Under the pieces are notes generated by a model that worked only from the letters and a program-made list of their open reading frames with translations, had not been told where the DNA came from and made no database searches. Below are positions 1 to 5,331 of a DNA stretch of 7,242 nt, one piece after another. The stretch is from Acidimicrobiaceae bacterium (GTDB lineage: Bacteria > Actinomycetota > Acidimicrobiia > Acidimicrobiales > Salinilacustritrichaceae): assembly GCA_003476595.1 (NCBI GenBank), contig DMTU01000336.1, forward strand, positions 1 through 7,242. The letters run 5' to 3'. Both the position numbers and the translations under genes were made by a program. Numbering within the stretch: the stretch's first letter is position 1; every line of letters starts with the position of its first letter.

Positions 1-2
1 CG

Positions 3-476
3 GGCGGGGAGCCCGCGGCCATCGCGGACCCGGCGCCCCTGGCGATCGTCGCGGCGTCGCCGTTCGACCCCGAACCCGACGGCGACGGCAGCGAGCACGA
101 CGACGAGGCCGGGTTCGCGATCGACGGCGACCCCGCGACCGCGTGGAGCACGGAGCGCTACAACTCCCGGCAGCTGGGCGGGCTCAAGGACGGCGTCGGC
201 ATCGTGCTGGGCCTGCAGGACCCGGCCCGCATCCGCGAGGTGGTGCTCACCTCGCCCGACGCCGGCTGGTCGGCGACCATCCACGTCTCCTCCGAACCCG
301 GGGCGTCGCTCGCCGACTGGGGCCCGCCCGTGGCCACCGTCGACGGTGCGGCGAGCGGGGAGCACACCGTGGACCTCGATGCCGAGGGCGGGCACGTGCT
401 GGTGTGGATCACCGACCTCGGCGACGGGGGCGAGGTCATCTTCGAGCTCCAGGAGGCCGAGGTCCGCGGCCGCTGA
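3..476 (+). CDS. C-terminal part of MurJ/MviN-type or kinase-like envelope protein, discoidin-like domain (5' partial)
   Basis: The reading frame is open from the window edge to a TGA at 474-476, giving 157 residues of a longer protein. From about residue 18 it reads SPFDPEPDGDGSEHDDEAG, then AIDGDPATAWSTERYNS and a beta-rich stretch ending VWITDLGDGGEVIFELQEAEVRGR. The 'DGDPATAW' signature is typical of F5/8 type C (discoidin, galactose-binding-like) folds. In actinobacteria such a domain forms the extracytoplasmic C-terminus of the MviN/MurJ-pseudokinase fusion (Rv3910 in M. tuberculosis) encoded just before sigM, and the neighbours here match that order. In M. tuberculosis the pseudokinase part of this family interacts with FhaA in peptidoglycan synthesis. 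The membrane and kinase parts lie outside the window, so MurJ versus a stand-alone kinase cannot be decided. The domain itself I call with good confidence. Confidence 0.75.
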   Translation, partial: GGEPAAIADPAPLAIVAASPFDPEPDGDGSEHDDEAGFAIDGDPATAWSTERYNSRQLGGLKDGVGIVLGLQDPARIREVVLTSPDAGWSATIHVSSEPGASLADWGPPVATVDGAASGEHTVDLDAEGGHVLVWITDLGDGGEVIFELQEAEVRGR

Positions 477-489
477 TCGCGTCGGTCGG

Positions 490-501
490 TACGCTCCCGC
501 C
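490..501 (+). promoter_or_regulatory. Candidate -10 element upstream of the sigma factor gene
   Basis: TACGCT (490-495) fits the actinobacterial -10 pattern TANNNT. Six bases later is position 502, where the predicted transcript would begin. The arrangement (-10, six bases, start codon) is the same as at 2425-2437 in this window, where the codon is an ordinary ATG. I see no good -35 hexamer at 17-18 bp upstream. The site lies directly after the stop codon of the upstream gene. Confidence 0.4.
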
Positions 502-534
502 ATCGCTGGCGACACCCGGACCGACGAGGCGCTG

Positions 535-1095
535 GTGGCCGCCGCCCAGGGCGGTGACCGGGCGGCGATGGACGCCCTGTTGCGTCGCCACCACGAGCGG
601 ATCTGGGCCGTGTGCCGTCGCCTCGCGGGCAACGACGCCGACGCGGCGGACGCCACCCAGGAGGCGATGCTGCTCATCGTCCGTCGCATCGGCACCTTCG
701 ACGGTCGCTCGCGGTTCACGACCTGGGCCCACCGGGTGGCCACCAACGCCTGCCTCGACGAGCTCCGTCGCCGCAAGCGCCGCCCCGCCGACCACCTCCC
801 TGACGACGACCCCGAGCACGGGCACGCGACACCGGACCGCAGCGAGCCGCTCGACCAGGCGGTGAGCGAGCGGATGGCGATCGACGAGGCCCTGGCTGCG
901 CTGCCCGAGGACTTCCGGACGCCGATCGTGCTGCGCGACCTGGGCGGGCACGACTACGCCGAGATCGCCGCCATCCTGGACATCCCCGCCGGCACCGTCC
1001 GCTCCCGCATCGCCCGGGGACGGGCCCGCCTGGCCGAGCTGCTCGGCCCGGGGAACCAGTCGCCCGCCCCCGACCGTCCAAGCACCCGACCATGA
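535..1095 (+). CDS. sigM: ECF-family RNA polymerase sigma factor, SigM-like
   Basis: This sigma-70 family (ECF) factor directs RNA polymerase to stress promoters. Counting from GTG 535 it has 186 residues. Region 2 spans about residues 5-83 and includes DAADATQEAMLLIVRRIGTF (core binding), then RFTTWAHRVATNACLDELRRRKRRP (-10 recognition). After an acidic linker, region 4 (about 114-170) carries ALAALPEDFRTPIVLRDLGG and the helix-turn-helix YAEIAAILDIPAGTVRSRIARGRARL. The stop codon overlaps the anti-sigma ATG (ATGA), the usual pairing. The name rests on its place between the MviN-like gene and the trx genes. The start is doubtful: GTG 535 has GAGG five bases upstream but drops the conserved 'DEALV' beginning of region 2.1. 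An ATC at 502 would give I/M-AGDTRTDEALV and 197 residues, the family's normal length. ATGs at 346 and 379 lie inside the previous gene and encode a shadow sequence. Confidence 0.9.
   Translation: MAAAQGGDRAAMDALLRRHHERIWAVCRRLAGNDADAADATQEAMLLIVRRIGTFDGRSRFTTWAHRVATNACLDELRRRKRRPADHLPDDDPEHGHATPDRSEPLDQAVSERMAIDEALAALPEDFRTPIVLRDLGGHDYAEIAAILDIPAGTVRSRIARGRARLAELLGPGNQSPAPDRPSTRP
1051..1078 (+). promoter_or_regulatory. Candidate ECF-type promoter for the anti-sigma gene
   Basis: GGGAACC (1051-1057), 17 bases, then CGTC (1075-1078). This resembles the GGAAC / CGTC promoter class recognised by ECF sigma factors of the SigM/SigE type. Predicted transcription would begin around 1085-1092, at or just before the anti-sigma ATG at 1092. 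It sits in the Pro/Arg-rich tail of the sigma factor after the last conserved helix, where coding constraint is low. It would let the sigma factor raise its own inhibitor. GC-rich sequence can produce such patterns by chance. Confidence 0.4.
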
Positions 1096-1967
1096 CCGAC
1101 TCCCCCACCCCCGCCGAGCCCGGCCCCGTCGACCCCGACGCGGAGCTGGCCAGCGCCCACCTCGACGGCGAGGCGGGCGCGGACGAGCGCGCCCGGGTCG
1201 GGGACCCGGCCGTCGAGGCGCACCGGGCGGCCTTCGCCGAGGTGGCCGACGCCGTGCGCGACGTGCCCCCTCCCCCGCCCGGCCTGCTCGACGACCACGT
1301 GGCCGCGGCGATGGACGAGTTCGGCGGCGACGCGCGCGTGGTCCCCCTCGGCCGGTCGCGGGCGGCACAGCCGTGGTGGCAGCGGATCCCGCTCGGCGCG
1401 GTGGCCGCCGGACTGGTGATCGTGGCCCTGATCGGCGCGATCGGGCTGGCCTCCACCATCGAGGGCGACGACGACGACACCGCCACCGCCTCGTTGGACG
1501 CAGCCGACGACAGCGGCGAGCGCGCCGAGACCACCGACGGCGCCGCCGGCGACGCGTCCGCCGGCGCCACCATGGAGGACAGCGCGTCGGCCGACACCGA
1601 GCAGGGCAGCGAGCTCGAGGCCAGCGGCGGTCCGATCGCCTACGCCAGCGCCGACGACCTCGTCGACGACGTCCGCGCCCGGCTGGCCGACGACCCCGAC
1701 GCGGCGGAGGCGCCCACCCGTGAGAGCGACCTGTCCACGACGGCGCCGCCCGAGCCGGACGGGGACGACGGCGACGACGAGGGCGTCGAGGAGCGCTGCG
1801 ACGCCGTCGCGCAGCTGGGCATCGACCCCGCCGACGTGGTGCTCGCCTTCCCGGCTGTGCTCGCCGGCGAGGCGGTCACCGTCGTCGTCCACGACGCCAC
1901 CGACGGCCGACGCCTCACCGTGGTCGACACCGCCACCTGCACCGTCGCCCTCGACCGCCTCCTGTAG
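1092..1967 (+). CDS. Single-pass membrane anti-sigma factor (partner of the SigM-like sigma factor)
   Basis: The product has 291 residues. A cytoplasmic N-terminal part (1-98) contains ELASAHLDGEAGADERARV and VEAHRAAFAEVADAVRDV, reminiscent of the helical anti-sigma domain that holds the sigma factor. One membrane segment follows (about 100-122, LGAVAAGLVIVALIGAIGLA). Next is a long, very acidic Asp/Ala/Ser/Thr linker (about 125-233). The C-terminal extracytoplasmic domain (about 234-291) holds the only two cysteines, C236 and C283, which could form a disulfide. The zinc-binding HxxxCxxC motif of ZAS anti-sigma factors is absent. The ATG overlaps the sigma factor stop by ATGA, indicating translational coupling. 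Gene order corresponds to Rv3912 (RsmA) next to sigM in M. tuberculosis. Sequence similarity of the N-terminus is weak, so the role rests mainly on position and topology. No convincing terminator follows it in the 58 bp before the next gene. Confidence 0.8.
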   Translation: MTDSPTPAEPGPVDPDAELASAHLDGEAGADERARVGDPAVEAHRAAFAEVADAVRDVPPPPPGLLDDHVAAAMDEFGGDARVVPLGRSRAAQPWWQRIPLGAVAAGLVIVALIGAIGLASTIEGDDDDTATASLDAADDSGERAETTDGAAGDASAGATMEDSASADTEQGSELEASGGPIAYASADDLVDDVRARLADDPDAAEAPTRESDLSTTAPPEPDGDDGDDEGVEERCDAVAQLGIDPADVVLAFPAVLAGEAVTVVVHDATDGRRLTVVDTATCTVALDRLL

Positions 1968-2025
1968 GGGACCCCTCTCCCCCACCCCCGAGGAAACTGG
2001 CAGTGCTCCGGTCGCGGCGAGATCC

Positions 2026-2391
2026 TCAGGTGCCGGGCTGGGCGACCCCGTCGCGGGTCCGCCGTCCCCACGGGGCGGTCCGCAGGGCGGCGGCGCCGGC
2101 GCCGAGCGCGGCGCTGAGGTACGCCCCGGCCTTCACCGGCTCGACCCCGCCGGCGTCGAGGTGGCCGGCGAGCACGACGGAGACCCCGACGAGCAGGGCG
2201 AGGATGCCGGCCATCGTCCAGGACCGGTGGTGGCCGAGCGACACCACGATCTCGGCCACGACCAGGCCGAGGAGGGCGCCGGCGCCGATCGGGAGGGCCT
2301 CGTCGAACTCGTACTCGCCGAGGAACACCGCCCCGAGGGCGGCGACGACGGCACCGACGGCCATGGCCACGAGGACGCGGATGGTCACCAC
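2026..2391 (-). CDS. Small hydrophobic membrane protein, about four TM segments, unknown function
   Basis: I do not recognise a named family. From GTG 2391 it encodes 121 residues with about four membrane segments: 4-25, 32-53, 60-76 and 86-104. Short polar loops hold EYEFDE (26-31) and LDAGGVEPVKAG (78-89), which look like the most constrained pieces. The C-terminus is a basic tail (RTAPWGRRTRDG). I chose GTG 2391 because TACCGT (2399-2404) lies seven bases before it, a leaderless arrangement, and the hydrophobic segment then begins at once. An in-frame GTG at 2415 would add eight residues, and GTG 2388 is also possible. It converges with the anti-sigma gene and diverges from the next membrane protein gene. 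M. tuberculosis has no gene here between the sigM pair and trxB, so this is a lineage-specific insertion in the block. Confidence 0.75.
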   Translation of the reverse strand: MVTIRVLVAMAVGAVVAALGAVFLGEYEFDEALPIGAGALLGLVVAEIVVSLGHHRSWTMAGILALLVGVSVVLAGHLDAGGVEPVKAGAYLSAALGAGAAALRTAPWGRRTRDGVAQPGT

Positions 2392-2398
2392 AGCGGAC

Positions 2399-2404
2399 AC
2401 GGTA
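2399..2404 (-). promoter_or_regulatory. Candidate -10 element of the leftward membrane protein gene
   Basis: On the minus strand this reads TACCGT, matching TANNNT, with the GTG at 2391 seven bases downstream, so the transcript would be leaderless or nearly so. Its -35 position would fall on the rightward -10 element at 2425-2430, and no good -35 is visible. Confidence 0.4.
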
Positions 2405-2424
2405 GGTCCCCGCACGACCCTGGG

Positions 2425-2430
2425 TAGGGT
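2425..2430 (+). promoter_or_regulatory. -10 element of the rightward membrane protein-trxB operon
   Basis: TAGGGT matches the actinobacterial TANNNT -10 element. Six bases separate it from the ATG at 2437, which places the predicted transcription start on the A of that ATG. No ribosome-binding site precedes the ATG, in keeping with leaderless expression. No clear -35 hexamer is seen. Confidence 0.55.
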
Positions 2431-2436
2431 GCTCGC

Positions 2437-2790
2437 ATGGCCACGACCTCACCGGCGTCACCGACGCCCACACCGGCCGCCGCCGACCAACCCGACTGGC
2501 CCGCCCAGGCCGCCGACGCCATCGTCGAGCAGGTCGGCAAGGTGCGGGACCGCACCACCGGTCCCGCCATCAAGATCTCGGGCTACGTCGTCTTCGGGGC
2601 GTTCGCGACGCTGCTCGGCTCCGTGGCCTTCGTGCTGCTGCTCATCGGCGCGTTCCGCGTCCTCGACGCCTACCTGCCCGACGCCGTCTTCGGCGAGGAG
2701 CACACCTGGGCAGCGCACTCCATCCTCGGGGCCGTGCTCGTCCTCGCAGGCCTGTTCACCAGCCGCAAGATGAAGGGCGACAAGGCATGA
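2437..2790 (+). CDS. Small two-TM membrane protein, unknown function, coupled to trxB
   Basis: The product has 117 residues. A Pro/Thr/Ala-rich N-terminus (1-20) is followed by a charged amphipathic stretch (WPAQAADAIVEQVGKVRDRTTGPAIK, 21-46). There are two membrane segments (about 48-73 and 91-109) and a short basic tail (RKMKGDKA). The arrangement recalls actinobacterial Holin-X / phage-holin-III-like membrane proteins, but I see no signature that proves membership and no phage genes nearby. Its stop overlaps the trxB start by ATGA, so the two are almost certainly co-transcribed and translationally coupled from the promoter at 2425. This suggests a link to thiol redox or envelope work, but that is inference only. 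Confidence 0.8.
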   Translation: MATTSPASPTPTPAAADQPDWPAQAADAIVEQVGKVRDRTTGPAIKISGYVVFGAFATLLGSVAFVLLLIGAFRVLDAYLPDAVFGEEHTWAAHSILGAVLVLAGLFTSRKMKGDKA

Positions 2791-3806
2791 GCGACGTTCG
2801 TGACGTGATCATCATCGGTTCGGGGCCCGCCGGCCTCACCGCAGCCATCTACACCGCCCGGGCCAGCCTGGATCCGCTCGTCATCGAGGGCGAGCCGTCC
2901 TCCACCAGCGACCAGCCCGGCGGCCAGCTCATGCTCACGACCGAGGTCGAGAACTTCCCCGGCTTCCCCGAGGGCGTCATGGGCCCCGAGCTCATGTCCA
3001 GCATGCGGGAGCAGGCCCTGCGCTTCGGTGCCGACATCCGCACGGAGAAGGTCACCAAGGTCGACCTCTCCGCCCGCCCGTTCAGCGTCTGGATCGGCGA
3101 CCCGGAGGCGGCCGAGCCCACCTACCAGGCCAAGACGATCATCGTCTCGACCGGCGCCCAGTCCCTGATGCTGAACCTGCCCCGGGAGAACGAGCTGATC
3201 GGCCACGGCCTGTCGACCTGCGCCACCTGCGACGGCTTCTTCTTCCGTGACCAGGAGATCGTGGTCGTCGGCGGCGGTGACTCCGCCATCGAGGAGGCCA
3301 CCTTCCTCACCAAGTTCGCGTCCAAGGTCACGATCGTGCACCGCCGAGACGAGCTGCGGGCGTCGAAGATCATGCAGGAGCGGGCGTTCAAGAACGACAA
3401 GATCGAGTTCCTGTGGGACACCACGGTCGAGGAGTACCTCTTCGACGAAGGTCCCCTCGGGGCCAAGCTCCGCGGCCTGCGGGTCCACAACGTCAAGACC
3501 GGCGAGGACTCCGAGCTGCTGGCCGGCGGCGTGTTCATCGCCATCGGGCACCGGCCCAACACCGACCTGTTCAAGGGCCAGCTGGCCATGGAGGACAACG
3601 GGTACCTCATCACCGGCGCCTCCGGCACCGAGATGGAGTCGGCCACCGACGTGGACGGCGTGTTCGCCTGCGGCGACGTGCAGGACCACACCTACCGCCA
3701 GGCGATCACCGCGGCCGGGTCCGGCTGCATGGCCGCCATCGACGCCGAACGCTGGCTCGAGGCCAACGACGACATCGACCAGGTCCGCACCGAGACCAAC
3801 TGGTAG
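2787..3806 (+). CDS. trxB: Thioredoxin-disulfide reductase (NADPH, FAD)
   Basis: This cytoplasmic flavoenzyme moves electrons from NADPH through FAD and a redox-active disulfide to thioredoxin. Its 339 residues are slightly more than the roughly 320 of E. coli TrxB. Visible signatures in order are: FAD dinucleotide fold IIIGSGPAGLTAAIY (GxGxxG, 11-16); GGQL (46-49); active-site CATC (145-148); NADPH fold VVVGGGDSAIEEA (159-171); NADPH-phosphate contact HRRDELR (185-191); and the second FAD motif GVFACGDVQD followed by YRQAITAAGSGCMAA (291-317). The ATG lies in an ATGA overlap with the preceding membrane protein gene, and AAGG is just upstream. trxA follows 86 bp later, the usual actinobacterial trxB-trxA pair, and its product is the natural substrate. 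Confidence 0.97.
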   Translation: MSDVRDVIIIGSGPAGLTAAIYTARASLDPLVIEGEPSSTSDQPGGQLMLTTEVENFPGFPEGVMGPELMSSMREQALRFGADIRTEKVTKVDLSARPFSVWIGDPEAAEPTYQAKTIIVSTGAQSLMLNLPRENELIGHGLSTCATCDGFFFRDQEIVVVGGGDSAIEEATFLTKFASKVTIVHRRDELRASKIMQERAFKNDKIEFLWDTTVEEYLFDEGPLGAKLRGLRVHNVKTGEDSELLAGGVFIAIGHRPNTDLFKGQLAMEDNGYLITGASGTEMESATDVDGVFACGDVQDHTYRQAITAAGSGCMAAIDAERWLEANDDIDQVRTETNW

Positions 3807-3826
3807 CCCCGCCGGACGAGCCGGAT

Positions 3827-3852
3827 GGAATGCCAGCCCGGCGTCGGCGGTT
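3827..3852 (+). promoter_or_regulatory. SigR/SigH-type thiol-stress promoter upstream of trxA
   Basis: GGAAT (3827-3831), exactly 18 bases, then GTT (3850-3852). This equals the consensus of Streptomyces SigR (GGAAT-N18-GTT) and the closely related mycobacterial SigH promoters, which drive trx genes under disulfide stress. Transcription would start near 3859, about 34 bp before the trxA ATG, leaving room for its ribosome-binding site. GGAAT occurs only here on the plus strand of the window, as far as I can see by eye. Confidence 0.6.
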
Positions 3853-3892
3853 CAACCCCCTGCACCCCCGATCACGAAGGAAGTTCTGCACC

Positions 3893-4213
3893 ATGGCTGC
3901 AACCACCGTCACCGACGCCACGTTCGACGAGGTCATCGGCTCCGCCGACGAAGCCGTCATCGTCGACTTCTGGGCCGAGTGGTGCGGTCCGTGCAAGATG
4001 ATCGCCCCCGTCCTCGACGAGATCGCCGCCGAGCAGGCCGGCAAGGTCAAGGTCGTCAAGCTCAACGTCGACGAGAACCAGGACACCGCCCGCCGCTTCG
4101 ACGTCATGTCGATCCCCACCCTCATCGTCTTCAAGGACGGCCAGCCGGCCAAGAAGATGATCGGCGCCAAGGGCAAGGGCGCCCTGCTCGAGGATCTCGC
4201 CGAGTTCCTCTAG
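3893..4213 (+). CDS. trxA: Thioredoxin
   Basis: This small cytoplasmic dithiol-disulfide oxidoreductase, 106 residues long, is normal for the family. The redox site WCGPC lies at residues 30-34 inside IVDFWAEWCGPCKMIAPVLDEIA. The cis-proline is in MSIPTLIVFKDG (P75), and the C-terminal helix GALLEDLAEFL closes the fold. ATG 3893 was chosen because AAGGAAG (3877-3883) lies nine bases upstream and the N-terminus then has the usual length. The frame is open far upstream, but that sequence is a shadow of trxB. It is reduced by the TrxB encoded just before it. The SigR-like promoter at 3827-3852 suggests extra expression independent of trxB under thiol stress, while basal expression may come from the trxB operon. 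Confidence 0.97.
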   Translation: MAATTVTDATFDEVIGSADEAVIVDFWAEWCGPCKMIAPVLDEIAAEQAGKVKVVKLNVDENQDTARRFDVMSIPTLIVFKDGQPAKKMIGAKGKGALLEDLAEFL

Positions 4214-4222
4214 GTCGCGAAC

Positions 4223-4238
4223 GCCCTGGTCACAGGGC
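4223..4238 (+). terminator. Hairpin downstream of trxA, possible terminator
   Basis: GCCCTG-GTCA-CAGGGC forms a perfect 6-bp, GC-rich stem with a 4-base loop, nine bases after the trxA stop. No U-tract follows, which is common for actinobacterial terminators but leaves the assignment unproven. Confidence 0.5.
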
Positions 4239-4288
4239 TAGTGCCTCAAGCGGTGCCAACATCTAGCGCGAATGGACCATGGAGCCAC

Positions 4289-4306
4289 GCGTGACGTTGG
4301 TCACGC
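4289..4306. repeat. 7-bp inverted repeat between trxA and parB
   Basis: GCGTGAC-GTTG-GTCACGC is a perfect 7-bp inverted repeat with a 4-base loop. It is flanked by two direct copies of TGGACCA (4273-4279 and 4307-4313). It could be a second bidirectional terminator stem or a binding site for a dimeric protein; the sequence alone does not decide. Confidence 0.5.
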
Positions 4307-4317
4307 TGGACCAGAGG

Positions 4318-4326
4318 TTATCCACA
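4318..4326 (+). promoter_or_regulatory. Perfect DnaA box
   Basis: TTATCCACA equals the high-affinity DnaA-box consensus TTATNCACA. A weaker partial match, six of nine bases, ends at 4337 (CGCTCCACA, 4329-4337). A single good box is not an origin. Its place between trxA and parB, in an origin-proximal neighbourhood, makes it a plausible DnaA-binding site for titration or regulation. Confidence 0.5.
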
Positions 4327-4336
4327 GGCGCTCCAC

Positions 4337-4393
4337 AACTGGGGACACCGCTCCAGTTCGACCTGAGGGTCGGCCTCGACCCTTGATCGAGGC
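4337..4393 (-). terminator. Three abutting hairpins ending at the parB stop, probable terminator region
   Basis: Three stem-loops follow one another with no gap. At 4337-4358 there are 8 bp including one G-U pair on the plus-strand RNA, with a 6-base loop. At 4359-4372 CGACC pairs with GGTCG around TGAG. At 4373-4393 GCCTCGA pairs with TCGAGGC around a 7-base loop. The last lies immediately downstream of the parB stop codon (4394-4396), the usual position of a terminator stem for the parAB transcript. No U-tract is visible. Because trxA and parB converge here, the array may stop transcription from both sides. Confidence 0.5.
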
Positions 4394-5305
4394 TCAGCCA
4401 CCCACCATGCGGCGATAGATGCGCTCCAGGTCGGCCACGTCGGCGAACTCGATGGTGAGCCGGCCCTTGCCGCTGCCGCCACCGGCGATGGCGACCCGGG
4501 TGTCCAGGTGGTCGCCGAGGAGCGACTCGAGCTCCAAGAACGCGGGATCCGCGGTGGGGCGCGGGCGCGGTGTGGGCTTCTGCGGCGAATCCGGCCCGGG
4601 CGTGGGCTCTGGGTCCGGCGTGCCCCCCGAACGCAGCCTGACGGCTTCCTCGGCCTCTCGCACGGAGAGGCCGTCGCGCACGATCCGCTGTGCCAGCGCG
4701 GTCTGGTAGGCGCGGTCCGGGGTGCCGAGCAGCGCCCGGGCGTGGCCGGCGGTGAGCTGGTTCTCGGCCACCAGGGCCTGGATCGCCGGCGGCAGCTGGA
4801 ACAGCCGCAGCGTGTTGCTGACCGCGGCTCGGCTCTTGCCGACGCGCTTGGCCACGGCGTCCTGGGTGAGCCCGAAGTCCTCGACCAGCTGCTGGTAGGC
4901 GGCCGCTTCCTCCATGGCGTTGAGATCGGCGCGGTGGAGGTTCTCGACCAGGGCCTGCTCGAGCGAGGACGCGTCGGAGTCGGCGTCACGGACCACCACC
5001 GGGATGGACTGGAGCCCGGCCCGCTTGGATGCCCGCCACCGGCGCTCGCCGGCGATGAGCTCGAACTGGCCCTCCCCCACCTCGCGCACCAGCACCGGCT
5101 GGAGCACGCCGATCTCGGCGATGGACGCGGTGAGGCCGGCGAGGGACTCCTCGTCGAAGTGGGACCGCGGCTGGTTCGGGTTCGGCCGCACGGCGGCGAC
5201 CGGCACCTCGAATGCGCCCCGCATCGTGTCGTTCGACGCGACCTCGCTGTACTCCGCCGGGATCAAGGCCCCGAGGCCCCGTCCCAGACCCGACTTGCGG
5301 TTCAT
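4394..5305 (-). CDS. parB: Chromosome-partitioning protein ParB (parS-binding CTPase clamp)
   Basis: ParB loads on parS sites, binds CTP, spreads as a sliding clamp and recruits condensin and ParA to segregate origins. From ATG 5305 it has 303 residues. The N-terminus SGLGRGLGALIP (5-16) is the ParA-contact motif. The CTP-binding domain includes NPNQPR (42-47), GERRWRAS (86-93) and ENLHRADLNAMEEA (121-134). The parS-reading helix-turn-helix is LTQDAVAKRVGKSRAAVSNTLRLF (146-169). A Pro-rich linker (about 229-253) leads to the C-terminal dimerisation domain FLELESLLGDHL...IYRRMVGG. I prefer ATG 5305 because AGGGGG lies four bases upstream and the protein then begins as ParB usually does. ATG 5335, ten codons earlier, overlaps the parA stop (ATGA) and would couple translation; it is a real alternative. 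Co-transcribed with parA. Confidence 0.95.
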   Translation of the reverse strand: MNRKSGLGRGLGALIPAEYSEVASNDTMRGAFEVPVAAVRPNPNQPRSHFDEESLAGLTASIAEIGVLQPVLVREVGEGQFELIAGERRWRASKRAGLQSIPVVVRDADSDASSLEQALVENLHRADLNAMEEAAAYQQLVEDFGLTQDAVAKRVGKSRAAVSNTLRLFQLPPAIQALVAENQLTAGHARALLGTPDRAYQTALAQRIVRDGLSVREAEEAVRLRSGGTPDPEPTPGPDSPQKPTPRPRPTADPAFLELESLLGDHLDTRVAIAGGGSGKGRLTIEFADVADLERIYRRMVGG

Positions 5306-5331
5306 CGATCCCCCTGGTTGCTGCTGGGCGT

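Noticed and set aside
1297..1306. CCACGTGG palindrome inside the anti-sigma gene
   Set aside because: Only the central part of a parS-like palindrome matches and the flanks differ. It is explained by coding sequence.
954..1985. Long open frame on the minus strand opposite the anti-sigma gene
   Set aside because: Gly/Val/Arg-rich shadow translation of a high-GC gene with no recognisable motif. The plus-strand frame has clear domain structure and couples to sigM.
1968..2025. Possible terminator after the anti-sigma gene (AGGGGACCCCT)
   Set aside because: The two arms leave only a one-base loop, so no stable hairpin can form.
2670..3689. 339-codon open frame on the minus strand opposite trxB
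   Set aside because: trxB is unmistakable by its motifs. The minus frame is low-complexity and resembles no protein family.
3850..3862. tRNA T-arm-like stretch GGTTCAACCCCC
   Set aside because: No acceptor stem, anticodon arm or cloverleaf can be formed around it. It overlaps the predicted trxA promoter.
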